A stretch of DNA of 64,000 nucleotides, from contig NZ_STGB01000005.1 in the NCBI RefSeq assembly GCF_005222815.1, forward strand, positions 124,001-188,000. Reading direction: 5' to 3'. Numbering within the stretch: the stretch's first letter is position 1; each line of letters begins with the position of its first letter. This stretch comes from Roseomonas sp. AR75 (GTDB lineage: Bacteria; Pseudomonadota; Alphaproteobacteria; Acetobacterales; Acetobacteraceae). The notes below the pieces were generated by a model. It searched no databases. It had not been told where the DNA came from and was given only the letters and a program-made list of their open reading frames with translations. This document shows positions 18,045-28,814 of the stretch, one piece after another. The position numbers and the translations under genes were made by a program.

Positions 18045-18442
18045 GCCGCGTCCTGCAGCAGGCCGAGCTGCGCGAGCTTGCCGCCCAGGATCTCCGCGTC
18101 GTAGGGCTTCATCACGTATTCCTGCGCGCCGGCTTCCAGCGCCTGCATGATGCGCTCCGGCGTGTTCTCGGTGGTGCAGAGCATCACCACCGGGCGCTCC
18201 GGCCCATGCTCGGCGCGTGCCGCGCGCAGGAAGCCGATGCCGTCCAGCACCGGCATGTTCCAGTCCAGCAGCACCAGGTCCGGCATCGCCTCCCGGCAGG
18301 CTTCCAGCGCCTTCTCGCCATCCTCCGCTTCCCGCACGCCGAAGCCGAGGCCTTCCAGCACGCGCCGCGCGGCCTTGCGCATCACGCGGCTGTCATCCAC
18401 CACCAGCACCTCGTGGCCGGCTTCCTTCACGATCGCGGTCAT
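18041..18442 (-). CDS. cheY: Chemotaxis response regulator CheY
   Basis: The 133-residue stand-alone receiver domain has the acidic pair DD at 16-17, the phospho-acceptor Asp60 in LLDWNMPVLDG, the conserved Thr in MLCTTENT near 95 and Lys in MKPYD near 112. It carries the signal from CheA to the flagellar motor. It overlaps cheB and cheW by 4 bp each (ATGA junctions). No second cheY or cheZ is present here. Confidence 0.95.
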   Translation of the reverse strand: MTAIVKEAGHEVLVVDDSRVMRKAARRVLEGLGFGVREAEDGEKALEACREAMPDLVLLDWNMPVLDGIGFLRAARAEHGPERPVVMLCTTENTPERIMQALEAGAQEYVMKPYDAEILGGKLAQLGLLQDAA

Positions 18443-18903
18443 CGCCCGCCTCCGATTTCCAGCAGCCGCTCGACATCGAGCAGGATCAGCAACTGCCCGT
18501 CGCGCCGGTGCACGCCGCGCGAGACCTCGCGCCAGGCGGGGTCGAGCGTCGGCGGGTTGGGCTGGCGGTCGGAGGCGAGCAGCGGCACCACCTCCCCCAC
18601 CGCATCGGCCAGCATGGAATAGAGCTCGCCGCCCTGCTCCACGACGATGCTCATCGGCTTCGTCTCCGCGTCGCGGGGCGGCAGGCCGAGACGGCGGCGC
18701 AGGTCCACCGCGGTGACGATGCGCCCGCGCAGGTTCATCGCGCCCTCGATCTCCGGCGGCGCCAGCGGGATGCGCGTGATGCCCTGCGCGCCGAGCACGT
18801 CGCGCACCACCAGCACCGGCACGCCGCAGGGTTGGCCGCCGACGGTCAGCGTGAGCACGAGTTCCCCGGCATCGATCGCGTGCTGCATCGTCTGGGTCCG
18901 CAT
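18439..18903 (-). CDS. cheW: Chemotaxis coupling protein CheW
   Basis: The 154-residue CheW domain protein couples CheA to chemoreceptors. Typical features are LVLTLTVGGQPCGVPVLVVR near 15-34, INLRGR-like AMNLRGRIVTAVDLRRRLGL near 55-74, and VDAV-type DAVGEVVPLL near 100. It starts 12 bp after cheA ends and overlaps cheY by 4 bp. Confidence 0.94.
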   Translation of the reverse strand: MRTQTMQHAIDAGELVLTLTVGGQPCGVPVLVVRDVLGAQGITRIPLAPPEIEGAMNLRGRIVTAVDLRRRLGLPPRDAETKPMSIVVEQGGELYSMLADAVGEVVPLLASDRQPNPPTLDPAWREVSRGVHRRDGQLLILLDVERLLEIGGGR

Positions 18904-18915
18904 CGCCTGCCCTCC

Positions 18916-21480
18916 TCAGCCGGCCGCGACCGGCAGCGCAAGGCAGCCGGCAAGCGACGCCGCCAGCGCGTCGCGGTCGTATTTCGGCACGAAATCGGTG
19001 AAGCCGGCGTCCCGCGCGCGGGCCAGCGCCGGCGCATCGGCGCGGCCGGAGAGCGCGATCAGCGGCAGCTCCGCCCAGGCGCCGCCTTCGCGCAGCGCGC
19101 GCGCCAGGCCGAAGCCGTCCATGCCGGGCATCTCGATGTCGGAAACGATGGCGTCGAACTCGGCGCCGCGCTCGCGCAGCGCAAGGGCTTCCGCAGCCTG
19201 GCTGACGGCGACCACCTCATAGCCCTGCGCGGCCAGGCTCGGCACGACCAGTTCGCGGAAGAAGGCGCTGTCCTCCACCACCAGCAGGCGCTTGGCGACG
19301 ACGGGCTCGTTCGGGCGGAACCAATCGCCGCCGGCCTGGCGCAGCCACCAGGCGGTGTCGATGACGTCCGTCACCTTGCCCGCGATGACGGCGGAGCCGA
19401 GGAAGCCGGCGCGGTCCGTGCCGCCCTTGATCTCCAGCTGCTCCTCGACGACGTCGAGGATGGCATCGACCATGATGCCGAGGCTGCGCTCCCCCTCGCT
19501 GAACACCAGCACGGTCTGCCGGGCGCGCGCCTCGGCTTCCGGCGAGAGGCCGGCGCCGCCCATCGGGATCAGCGGCATGAGCTGGCCGCGATACTGCACC
19601 ACCGCCGCGCCGCCCGAGAATTCGATGCGGTCCACCGGCAGGTCGTCCAGCCGCGCGACGAGGCCGAGCGGCACAGCCTTCGGCGTCGCGTCGCCGGCGC
19701 GGAACAGCAGCAGCGCCGTCCGGCCGGCCGAGCGCATGCCCGCGGCGACGCCTTCCGCCGCGCGCGCATTCGCGCCCTCTGCGGCGACGCCCGTGGCGCG
19801 CGCGATCCCGTTCGGATCGAGGATCATGATGACGCTGCCGTCGCCGAGGATCGTGTTGCCGCTGAACACGCCGATATGGCGCAGGATCGGCGGCACGGGC
19901 TTGACCACGATCTCCTCGGTGTCATGCACGCGGTCCACGATGATGCCGAAGGTCGCGGGCCCGACCTGGGTGACGACGACGAAGCCGATATCGGCCGAAG
20001 GCGCTTCCTCCTCCAGGCCCAGCACGCGAGCCAGGCTGACCAGCGGCAGCAGCCGGTCGCGCAGGCGCAGCACCGGCGCGTTCTTGATCCGCTCCACCTG
20101 CGCGCCCGTGGCGCCGCCGACACGCACCAGTTCCAGCACGCCGATCTGCGGAATGGCGAAGCGCTCGCCCGCGACCTCCACCACCAGCGCGGAGACGATG
20201 GCCAGCGTCAGCGGGATCTTGATGATGAAGGTCGTGCCGCGCCCGGCGGAGGAGGCGACGTCGATCGTGCCGCCGATGCGTTCCACATTGGTCTTCACCA
20301 CGTCCATCCCGACGCCGCGGCCGGAGACGGCGGTGACGGCGGCCGCGGTGGAGAAGCCGGCACGGAAGATGAAGCGGTGGATCTCGGCTTCCGCCATGCC
20401 CGCGAGTTCCGCTTCCGTCGCCAGCCCCTGGGCGAGCGCCTTCTCCCGGATGCGGGCGGTGTTCAGGCCTTTCCCGTCATCGGCGATCTCGATGATGATG
20501 TGCCCACCCTCGTGATAGGCATTCAGCATCACGCGGCCGGTCTCGGGCTTGCCCGCGGCGCGGCGGTCGGCGGTAGATTCCAGCCCGTGATCCGCGCTGT
20601 TGCGCACCATGTGCGTCAGCGGGTCCTTGATCAGTTCCAGCACCTGGCGGTCCAGCTCGGTGTCGGCGCCGCGCATCTCCAGCTCGATCTTCTTGCCGAG
20701 TTCGCGCGCGAGGTCGCGCACCAGGCGCGGCAGCTTGGACCAGGCATTGCCGATGGGCTGCATGCGCGTCTTCATCACCCCGTCCTGCAGGTCCGAGGTG
20801 ATGTGCGAGAGGCGCTGCAGTGGCACGCTGAACGCCTGGTCGCCGCGTGCGCGCGCCACCTGCAGAAGCTGGTTGCGCGTCAGCACGAGTTCGCTGACCA
20901 GCATCATCAGGTCCTCCAGAACGTCCACCGAGACGCGGATGCTCTGCGGGGGCGCGGCGGCGCCCGCGGGGAGGTCCGGCGCGTTCGCCTCCACCTGCGG
21001 CGCCTCGGCGGATGGCGCATCGGGCGCGGGCGGGTCGGTCTCCGGCGCCTCCGCCAAGTCGGCCGGCGCGGGCGCGGGCGCGGGCGCGGCGGCGAAGCGG
21101 CCCTCCGCGGCGTCGTCCAGCGTCACGATCAGCGCGGCGTCGTCGCCGGCGGGCTCGGCGCCCTTCTCCTCCAGACCCGCCACGATCAGCTTGATGCGAT
21201 CCAGCGCCTGCAGGATCAGCGTGATGCCGTCCGGCGTGACTTTCAGCGCACCGTCGCGGTAGCGGCCGAGCACGTTCTCGGCGGCATGCGCCACCGCTTC
21301 CAGCCGGGGCAGGCCGAGGAAGCCGCAGGTTCCCTTGATGGTATGGATGACGCGGAAGATCTCCGACAGGGTCGGCTTGTCCTCCGGCGCCTTCTCCAGC
21401 CGAACCAGCGCCACGTCGAGCGCGGCGAGGCCTTCATGGGTCTCGGCAAGGAAGTCCGCGATGAGGTCGTCCATCGGCAT
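18916..21480 (-). CDS. cheA: Hybrid chemotaxis histidine kinase CheA with C-terminal receiver
   Basis: The 854-residue protein contains, in order, an HPt domain with phospho-His46 (FRVIHTIKGTCGFLG), an Ala/Pro linker, the P3 dimerisation region (VDVLEDLMMLVSELVLTRNQ), the HATPase domain (N box HMVRNSADHGLE, then GKGL and GRGVGMDVV), CheW-like P5 sequence, and a receiver domain from about residue 735 with phospho-acceptor in IVSDIEMPGMDGF near 780. The fused receiver may serve as a phosphate sink or extra output. The start is ATG 21480 or 21474, two codons apart. It heads the cheA-W-Y-B-R operon. Confidence 0.93.
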   Translation of the reverse strand: MPMDDLIADFLAETHEGLAALDVALVRLEKAPEDKPTLSEIFRVIHTIKGTCGFLGLPRLEAVAHAAENVLGRYRDGALKVTPDGITLILQALDRIKLIVAGLEEKGAEPAGDDAALIVTLDDAAEGRFAAAPAPAPAPADLAEAPETDPPAPDAPSAEAPQVEANAPDLPAGAAAPPQSIRVSVDVLEDLMMLVSELVLTRNQLLQVARARGDQAFSVPLQRLSHITSDLQDGVMKTRMQPIGNAWSKLPRLVRDLARELGKKIELEMRGADTELDRQVLELIKDPLTHMVRNSADHGLESTADRRAAGKPETGRVMLNAYHEGGHIIIEIADDGKGLNTARIREKALAQGLATEAELAGMAEAEIHRFIFRAGFSTAAAVTAVSGRGVGMDVVKTNVERIGGTIDVASSAGRGTTFIIKIPLTLAIVSALVVEVAGERFAIPQIGVLELVRVGGATGAQVERIKNAPVLRLRDRLLPLVSLARVLGLEEEAPSADIGFVVVTQVGPATFGIIVDRVHDTEEIVVKPVPPILRHIGVFSGNTILGDGSVIMILDPNGIARATGVAAEGANARAAEGVAAGMRSAGRTALLLFRAGDATPKAVPLGLVARLDDLPVDRIEFSGGAAVVQYRGQLMPLIPMGGAGLSPEAEARARQTVLVFSEGERSLGIMVDAILDVVEEQLEIKGGTDRAGFLGSAVIAGKVTDVIDTAWWLRQAGGDWFRPNEPVVAKRLLVVEDSAFFRELVVPSLAAQGYEVVAVSQAAEALALRERGAEFDAIVSDIEMPGMDGFGLARALREGGAWAELPLIALSGRADAPALARARDAGFTDFVPKYDRDALAASLAGCLALPVAAG

Positions 21481-21622
21481 CCCGTCGGCAGCGGCGATGC
21501 AGGACTTTGCCTCGGAGCCACTGAAGAACAGGTGAATGCGACGAGGGCGGCGGCCGCGCTGGCGCCGCGCCGGCAAATGGTGCACATCATCCGCCGGTCA
21601 ACTTCGGCGTGCATATCATATC

Positions 21623-22381
21623 ATGATGGGCTCCCTGACTGTCCTGTTCGGCCTTGGCGTGCTGGGCGCGCTCGGCGGGCTGCTCTACCTGAACTTCCGC
21701 CAGCACCGCGACCTGCATTGGCTCTACCGGGAGCGCGTGCGCGAGGGCACGATCGCCGAGGCGATGTTCCAGGTGCGGGAACAGCAGGAGGCGGCCGCCT
21801 ATCTCCATACGGTGCTGCAACTGCCGCCCGGCAGCCTGCCGCCCATGGCAGGCTGGGCGGCGGCGCCCGACTTCCTGCTGATGCTGGCCGAAACCGTGCT
21901 GGAGCGGCGGCCCAAGGTGGTGGTCGAGTTCGGCTCCGGGCTGAGCACGCTGGTGATTCGCCGCTGCCTGGCGATGAACGGCGAAGGCACGCTGCATTCC
22001 TACGAGCATGACGCCGACTTCGCCGCCGTGACGCGCCAGCGAGCCCGGCGCCTGGGCCTGCCGGAGGACATCACGGTCGTGCCGCTCGCGCCCGTGTCGG
22101 GCTATCCGGGCCAGTGGTATGCCACGCTGGGCCTGCCGACGGCGATCGACCTGATGGTGGTGGACGGCCCGCCCAGGACCGTCCATCCGGAAACGCGCTG
22201 CGGCGCCGGCAGCCTGTTCCCCCACCTCGCGCCGGGCGCGACGGTGTTCCTCGATGACGGCAAGCGGCAGGGCGAGCGGGCGGTGTTGCGCCGCTGGACG
22301 CAGGACAACCCGGACATGACCTTCACCCTGTTCGGCAACCTGAAGGGCGTGGTCATCGGGCGGAAGCCCGCCAAGACCTGA
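21623..22381 (+). CDS. Membrane-anchored class I SAM-dependent methyltransferase
   Basis: The 252-residue protein has one N-terminal transmembrane helix (SLTVLFGLGVLGALGGLLYL near 4-23) followed by a cytoplasmic class I methyltransferase fold: VVVEFGSGLSTLVIRRCLA near 97-115 is motif I, LHSYEHDADFA near 123-133 holds the SAM-ribose acidic residue, and DLMVVDGPP near 174-182 is motif IV. Members next to glycan or surface loci methylate sugars, but the substrate here is unknown. It is divergent from cheA across 142 bp and shows no link to chemotaxis beyond position. Confidence 0.75.
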   Translation: MMGSLTVLFGLGVLGALGGLLYLNFRQHRDLHWLYRERVREGTIAEAMFQVREQQEAAAYLHTVLQLPPGSLPPMAGWAAAPDFLLMLAETVLERRPKVVVEFGSGLSTLVIRRCLAMNGEGTLHSYEHDADFAAVTRQRARRLGLPEDITVVPLAPVSGYPGQWYATLGLPTAIDLMVVDGPPRTVHPETRCGAGSLFPHLAPGATVFLDDGKRQGERAVLRRWTQDNPDMTFTLFGNLKGVVIGRKPAKT

Positions 22382-22411
22382 CCGGCGCGCGGCACGGCAC
22401 GCCGTGCCGCT

Positions 22412-23131
22412 TCAGTGGCCTCCGCCAAGATAGGCGTCGCGGATCTCCGGCCGGGCCAGCAGTTCCGCGCCCGTGCCACTCATGGTGATGCGGCCGGTCA
22501 CCAGCACATAGCCCCGATGCGCCAGGCGCAGCGCCTGGTTGGCGTTCTGCTCCACCAGCAGCACGGTCAGACCTTCCGCCTCGTTCAACGCGCGGATCGC
22601 CGAGAATATCTGCCGCACGATCAGCGGAGCGAGGCCAAGCGAGGGCTCGTCCAGCAGCAGCAGGCGCGGCTTCGACATCAGCGCGCGGCCGATCGCGAGC
22701 ATCTGCTGCTCCCCGCCCGACAGCGTGCCGCCGCGCTGCGCCTCGCGCTCCTTGAGGCGGGGGAACAGGGCGAAGACCTTCTCCAGTTCCGGCGCGGGAT
22801 CATGGCCTTGCGCCTGCGCGCCCATCAGCAGGTTCTCGAGCACGCTCATGCGCGGGAAGACGCGGCGGCCCTCGGGCGACTGCGCGACGCCCATGCGCAT
22901 GATCTCATGCGTCGGCTTGGCGGTGATGTCGGTGCCGTCCAGCACCACGCTGCCGCCGCGCGGGCGCGGATCGCCGCAGATGCTCATCAGCAGCGTGGAC
23001 TTGCCCGCGCCGTTGGCGCCGATCAGCGTGACGATCTCGCCGCGCTCGACATGCAGGGAGACGCCCTTCAGCGCCTCCACCGCGCCATAGGCGGCAACGA
23101 GGTTGGTCACCTCCAGCATCGTGCCCGTCAT
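22412..23131 (-). CDS. livF: Branched-chain amino acid ABC transporter ATPase LivF
   Basis: The 239-residue ATPase has Walker A GANGAGKST near 37-45, signature LSGGEQQML near 137 and Walker B LLLLDEPSLG near 157. It pairs with LivG to drive uptake of branched-chain or related amino acids or amides. It overlaps livG by 4 bp. No livK-type binding protein is present in the window, so specificity cannot be judged. Confidence 0.93.
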   Translation of the reverse strand: MTGTMLEVTNLVAAYGAVEALKGVSLHVERGEIVTLIGANGAGKSTLLMSICGDPRPRGGSVVLDGTDITAKPTHEIMRMGVAQSPEGRRVFPRMSVLENLLMGAQAQGHDPAPELEKVFALFPRLKEREAQRGGTLSGGEQQMLAIGRALMSKPRLLLLDEPSLGLAPLIVRQIFSAIRALNEAEGLTVLLVEQNANQALRLAHRGYVLVTGRITMSGTGAELLARPEIRDAYLGGGH

Positions 23132-23975
23132 GCTTCTTCGTCCTCGCCGAGATAGGCGGCGATGACGTGGCGGTCGTTGCGCACCACGATGGGCGGTCCC
23201 TCCGCGATCTTCTTGCCGTGGTCCAGCACCACGACATGGTCGGAGATGCCCATGACGATGCCCATGTCGTGCTCGATCAGCAGGACGGAGGTGGGGGCGG
23301 CGCCCTCAGCCGCGGCGCCGTCGCGGATGGCGCGCAGCAGCGTCGCGAGTTCCTCGGATTCGCGCGGATTGAGCCCGGCCGCAGGCTCGTCGAGGCAGAG
23401 CAGCGCGGGCGCGGTGCACATGGCGCGCGCGATCTCCAGCCGCCGTTGCGCGCCATAGGGCAGCGCGCCGGCGGGATCGTCCGCGCGCTCGATCAGGCCC
23501 GTTGCGCGCAGCCAGGCGGTGGCGCGGCCCACAGCCGCCGCCTCCGCCGCGCGATAGCCGCCGAGGCCGAGCAGCGCGCCGATGCCGAAGCCGGTCGCGG
23601 CGTTCAGCACGACATGCTGCGCGATCAGCAGGTTCTCGAGCGCGGTCATGCCGGGGAACAGGCGGATGTTCTGGAAGGTGCGGGCGACGCCGGCGCGGGC
23701 GATGTTGTGGTCCTTCAACCGCTGCAGTTCGGCGACGCCGCCGCGGTCCCGATGCAGGCGCAGCGCGCCGGCGGTCGGGCGATAGAAGCCGGTGATGCAG
23801 TTGAACACCGTGGTCTTGCCCGCGCCGTTCGGCCCGATCAGCGCGGTGATGTCGCCGCGCCGCGCGGTGAAGCTGACGGCGTCCACGGCGAGCAGCCCGC
23901 CGAAGCGCATGGTCAGCGCGTCCACCTCCAGGATGGGGCCGGCCGATGCGGTGCCGGGCATGGCAAGCTGCGCGC

Positions 23976-23979
<4 letters not shown>
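23128..23979 (-). CDS. livG: Branched-chain amino acid ABC transporter ATPase LivG
   Basis: The 283-residue ATPase starts MSAQLAMPGTASAGPILEVD. It has Walker A GPNGAGKTT near 47-55, a slightly divergent signature (LPYGAQRRLEIARAM near 170) and Walker B LLCLDEPAAGLNPRE near 190. The LivG-typical insert between Q-loop and signature (VLNAATGFGIGALLG) is present. ATG 23979 overlaps the livM stop in an ATGA junction, and longer upstream frames are not supported. Confidence 0.93.
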
Positions 23980-26170
<2,191 letters not shown>

Positions 26171-26261
26171 GGTCGCGAGTCTCCCCGTTTCCGGCCAGTC
26201 AGAGACATTCCGGCAAGCGCGGTCAATGGGGAACTGCGCGCGTGGCGCTGTTGCGGGGGAA

Positions 26262-26337
26262 TGGTGCCCAGGGGCGGAATCGAACCACCGACACTGCGAT
26301 TTTCAGTCGCATGCTCTACCAACTGAGCTACCTGGGC
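26262..26337 (-). tRNA. tRNA-Phe (anticodon GAA)
   Basis: The reverse strand folds into a 76-nt cloverleaf with a genomically encoded CCA. The acceptor stem is GCCCAGG / CCTGGGC with discriminator A. The D-arm is GCTC-AGTTGGTA-GAGC. The anticodon stem TGCGA / TCGCA encloses CTGAAAA with GAA at 26304-26302. The T-arm is GGTGG-TTCGATT-CCGCC. All stems pair fully apart from one G-T. Confidence 0.97.
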
Positions 26338-26467
26338 CCATCGCTGACGGGCGCATGACGCGCCCGCCCGGCAGAGGCCGCGGGAGATAGCGGAAGGGCC
26401 CGGGCCTGTCCACCCATGCCGCGCAAGCCCGGGCGCCGGCGGCCAGGCAGCCCGCCAGCACCGTGCT

Positions 26468-26647
26468 TCAGCCGGTATCCTCCGGGTCCTCCGCCTCCTC
26501 CTCAATGGCCGGAATCGCATAGGCGCCGGTCAGCCAGCGGCCGAGATCCACGCGCTGGCAGCGTTCGGAGCAGAAGCGCTGGCCCGGCTGGGTCAGGGGC
26601 CTGCCGCAGACCGGGCACGTCTTCCGCGGCTTGGGAGGCGTGGTCAT
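26468..26647 (-). CDS. yacG: DNA gyrase inhibitor YacG-like zinc protein
   Basis: The short gene encodes 59 residues, MTTPPKPRKTCPVCGRPLTQ at the start. The zinc ribbon has CPVCG at 11-15 and CSERC at 26-30, followed by QRVDLGRWLTGAYAIP, the conserved YacG block, and an acidic tail (EEEAEDPEDTG). YacG in E. coli binds GyrB and inhibits gyrase. The ATG overlaps the stop of the RNase E/G-like gene (ATGA), so it is coupled to it, the common alphaproteobacterial order. Confidence 0.92.
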   Translation of the reverse strand: MTTPPKPRKTCPVCGRPLTQPGQRFCSERCQRVDLGRWLTGAYAIPAIEEEAEDPEDTG

Positions 26648-27750
26648 CGCAGCTCCTCCCGGCCCGGCGCGAGGCCGGGCTCGGACACCAGGCGCAGCCC
26701 CGGCAGCGATGCCAGCGCATCCGGCAGCGCCTCCAACGCCGTGACCACCGCGGGCGCTGCATGCAGCGCGGGCATGCGGCCGGGCACCGCCGCCATCTCC
26801 CGCGCCGCGCGGCGCAGCGCGATCAGACCGTGCGACAGCGGCGACAGAGGCCAGCCCAGCACCTCCTGCAGCGGCGGGTGCACGCGCTGCCGCTGGATCT
26901 CGAACAGGCCCAGCCGGGTCAGCCCGAGCAGCCTGGGCCGCAGCGGATCGGCGGCGAGCGCCGCGGCGAGCGGGTCGGCCAGCGCCTCGCGCCGCTTCAC
27001 GGTAAGGCCGGCTACGTCCAGCAGGATCGCGCCCGCCAGGTTGCGCAGGCGAATCTGCCGGGCGGCCTCGGCCACCGCGACCCGGTTGAGGCGCATCACC
27101 GCCTCGCCGTCGCCCGCCACCTGGCCGCCGGCATCCACGTCCAGCGCGGTCAGGGCCGGGGTGGGGTGGATGGTCAGGCGGCCGCCACCGGGAAGCGGCA
27201 CCTCCGGCCCGGCGAGCAGGTCGAACTCGGCCTCCAGCGCGTCGTCGAAGGCGCCGGTGCGGTCCAGGCGGACTCGCTCGCCAAGCAGCGGGCGGAGGCG
27301 GGCGAATTCCGCGGCGTCGTCGGTGACCACCGCGGCGTCGCGCGCCATGCGGGCGAAGCGCAGCACGGCATCGGGGCCGCGGCGGACCAGCGCCACCCCC
27401 TGGCCTGCCGCCGCGGCGATCTCATCCGGGGCGAGGCGCGCGGTCAGCCGCGGTCCCTTCCCGCCTTGCGGCGCGCGGGAGACGCGGACGGGGAGAATGG
27501 CGCCCTCGTGGAGCGCCTTGCGATCGGGCGCCTCGCTTTCGGGCAGGAAGGCGGTGCTGCCATCCGCCATCGCCAGGAAGGCGCCGCTCATGGCGCGGGA
27601 TACGGCGGTGACGCGGGCGCGGTGCAGGTCGCCCACGCCATCGGGGCGCGCCGGCCGCTCCACCGCGGCAAGGTCGAGCGCGTCGCCGCGCAGCAGCGCC
27701 ACGCGCCGCTCGCCGGGCGAGCAGGAGACGCGGATCAGGGCTTCAGCCAC
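26644..27750 (-). CDS. Ribonuclease E/G family protein, short form
   Basis: The 368-residue protein starts with GTG 27750 (VAEALIRVSCSPGERRVALL), 16 bp inside the maf gene. It carries an S1-like RNA-binding part (about 35-115) and the catalytic region with metal-binding aspartates in ALDVDAGG near 203 and AILLDVAGL near 238, within the conserved AARQIRLRNLAG block. Compared with RNase G (about 490 residues) it lacks the CxxC zinc-link and C-terminal dimer domain. RNase E/G proteins process rRNA and decay mRNA. It sits between maf and yacG in one coupled operon. Confidence 0.88.
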   Translation of the reverse strand: MAEALIRVSCSPGERRVALLRGDALDLAAVERPARPDGVGDLHRARVTAVSRAMSGAFLAMADGSTAFLPESEAPDRKALHEGAILPVRVSRAPQGGKGPRLTARLAPDEIAAAAGQGVALVRRGPDAVLRFARMARDAAVVTDDAAEFARLRPLLGERVRLDRTGAFDDALEAEFDLLAGPEVPLPGGGRLTIHPTPALTALDVDAGGQVAGDGEAVMRLNRVAVAEAARQIRLRNLAGAILLDVAGLTVKRREALADPLAAALAADPLRPRLLGLTRLGLFEIQRQRVHPPLQEVLGWPLSPLSHGLIALRRAAREMAAVPGRMPALHAAPAVVTALEALPDALASLPGLRLVSEPGLAPGREELR

Positions 27751-28334
27751 CCCGCGCCCCGCAGCAGTTGCGCCGTCTCGAACAGCGGCAGGCCGACCAC
27801 GTTGGAATGGCTGCCGGAGAGGAAGCGCGTCCAGGCCTCGGCGCGTTTCTGGATCTGGTAGCCGCCGGCGACGCCCTGCCACTCATCGCTGTCCAGATGC
27901 TGCGCGATCTGCTGCGGCGTCAGGCGCTGGAAGGCGAGGATGGTGGTCACCAGCCGCTCGGACCGCTTGCCGTCCGGGCGGATCAGGCAGACGCCCGTCA
28001 TGACGCGGTGCCGGCGGCCGGAGAGCAGGTCGAGGAAGCTGCGTGCTTCCGCGGCGTCGGCGGGCTTGCCCAGGATGCGACGCCCAACGCCGACCACGGT
28101 GTCGGCGGCCAGCACCAGCGCATCGGGCGCGGCCGCATGCGCCGCCTCAGCCTTCTCGCGCGCCAGGCGCGCGGCGAGCAGGCGCGGCAATTCCGCCTTG
28201 CGCGGCGTCTCGTCGATATCCACGGGCAGCACGCGATCCGGCACGACGCCGATGCGCGCCAGCAATTCGCGCCGACGCGGACTGGCCGAGGCGAGGACGA
28301 GCGGCGGGCGCTCAGGCGGGGAATGGACTGCCAC
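27735..28334 (-). CDS. maf: Maf-like nucleoside triphosphate pyrophosphatase
   Basis: The 199-residue Maf/HAM1-fold protein hydrolyses non-canonical or modified nucleotides (dTTP/UTP type). It shows LVLASASPRRRELLARIG near 12-29, VDIDETPR near 38 and the catalytic AADTVVGVGRRILGKP near 72-87 with Asp74. GTG 28334 (VAVHSPPERPP) is the best start because it gives the normal family N-terminus; the longer upstream frame is Arg/Ala-rich and unlike Maf. It lies 137 bp downstream of infA. Confidence 0.9.
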   Translation of the reverse strand: MAVHSPPERPPLVLASASPRRRELLARIGVVPDRVLPVDIDETPRKAELPRLLAARLAREKAEAAHAAAPDALVLAADTVVGVGRRILGKPADAAEARSFLDLLSGRRHRVMTGVCLIRPDGKRSERLVTTILAFQRLTPQQIAQHLDSDEWQGVAGGYQIQKRAEAWTRFLSGSHSNVVGLPLFETAQLLRGAGWLKP

Positions 28335-28350
28335 GTTGCTCGATCCTGGG

Positions 28351-28369
28351 CGGCCCGCGCAGCGGGCCG
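28351..28369 (-). terminator. GC-rich hairpin between infA and maf
   Basis: CGGCCCGC (28351-28358) and GCGGGCCG (28362-28369) form a perfect 8-bp stem with a GCA loop, just upstream of the maf start. It could attenuate read-through from infA. No T-run follows, so function is uncertain. Confidence 0.35.
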
Positions 28370-28471
28370 AGGCCGCGAATGCGGCCCGCGCACAAACCAA
28401 CCGTCCCGCCGGGCTGAACAGTGGCCTGCGCGAAAGCCAAGCCGGCGGCCCCGGCGCCGGCGTTTGAGGCG

Positions 28472-28690
28472 CTATTTAAATCTAAACGTGATGCGGCCCT
28501 TGGTCAGGTCGTAGGGCGTCATCTCCACGTTGACGCGGTCGCCCGCGAGCACGCGGATGCGGTTCTTGCGCATCTTCCCGCTGGTATGCGCCAGAACCAT
28601 GTGGTCGTTGTCGAGCTTCACGCGGAACATCGCATTGGGCAGCAGCTCCACCACCTGGCCGCTGAACTCGATCATGTCTTCCTTCGACAT
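28472..28690 (-). CDS. infA: Translation initiation factor IF-1
   Basis: The 72-residue OB-fold protein is full length. It starts MSKEDMIEFSGQVVELLPNA and contains the IF-1 blocks DNDHMVLAHTSGKMRKNRIR and GDRVNVEMTPYDLTKGRITF, ending in RFK. It binds the 30S A-site with IF-2 and IF-3. An AAAAGGAGCC ribosome-binding site precedes ATG 28690. It is followed by maf and the RNase E/G-like gene on the same strand. Confidence 0.98.
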   Translation of the reverse strand: MSKEDMIEFSGQVVELLPNAMFRVKLDNDHMVLAHTSGKMRKNRIRVLAGDRVNVEMTPYDLTKGRITFRFK

Positions 28691-28814
28691 GAGGCTCCTT
28701 TTCGTTGCCGCGTCCTGTTGGTTCGCGCCTGGGCACCGAGGACCGGGCAGGGGCGTCCGAAGCGGGCGCAATATTCGGATTCGGGGCGGAAGATGAGCGT
28801 CAAGCCCCCCCGGG

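Noticed and set aside
18217..22011. Open reading frame of more than 1200 codons on the plus strand across the che genes
   Set aside because: It is antisense to cheA, cheW and cheY, rich in His/Arg/Gln with no domain, and is an artefact of high GC in the third codon position.
26262..26337. tRNA-Phe as an integration site
   Set aside because: No repeated tRNA 3' end and no integrase nearby.
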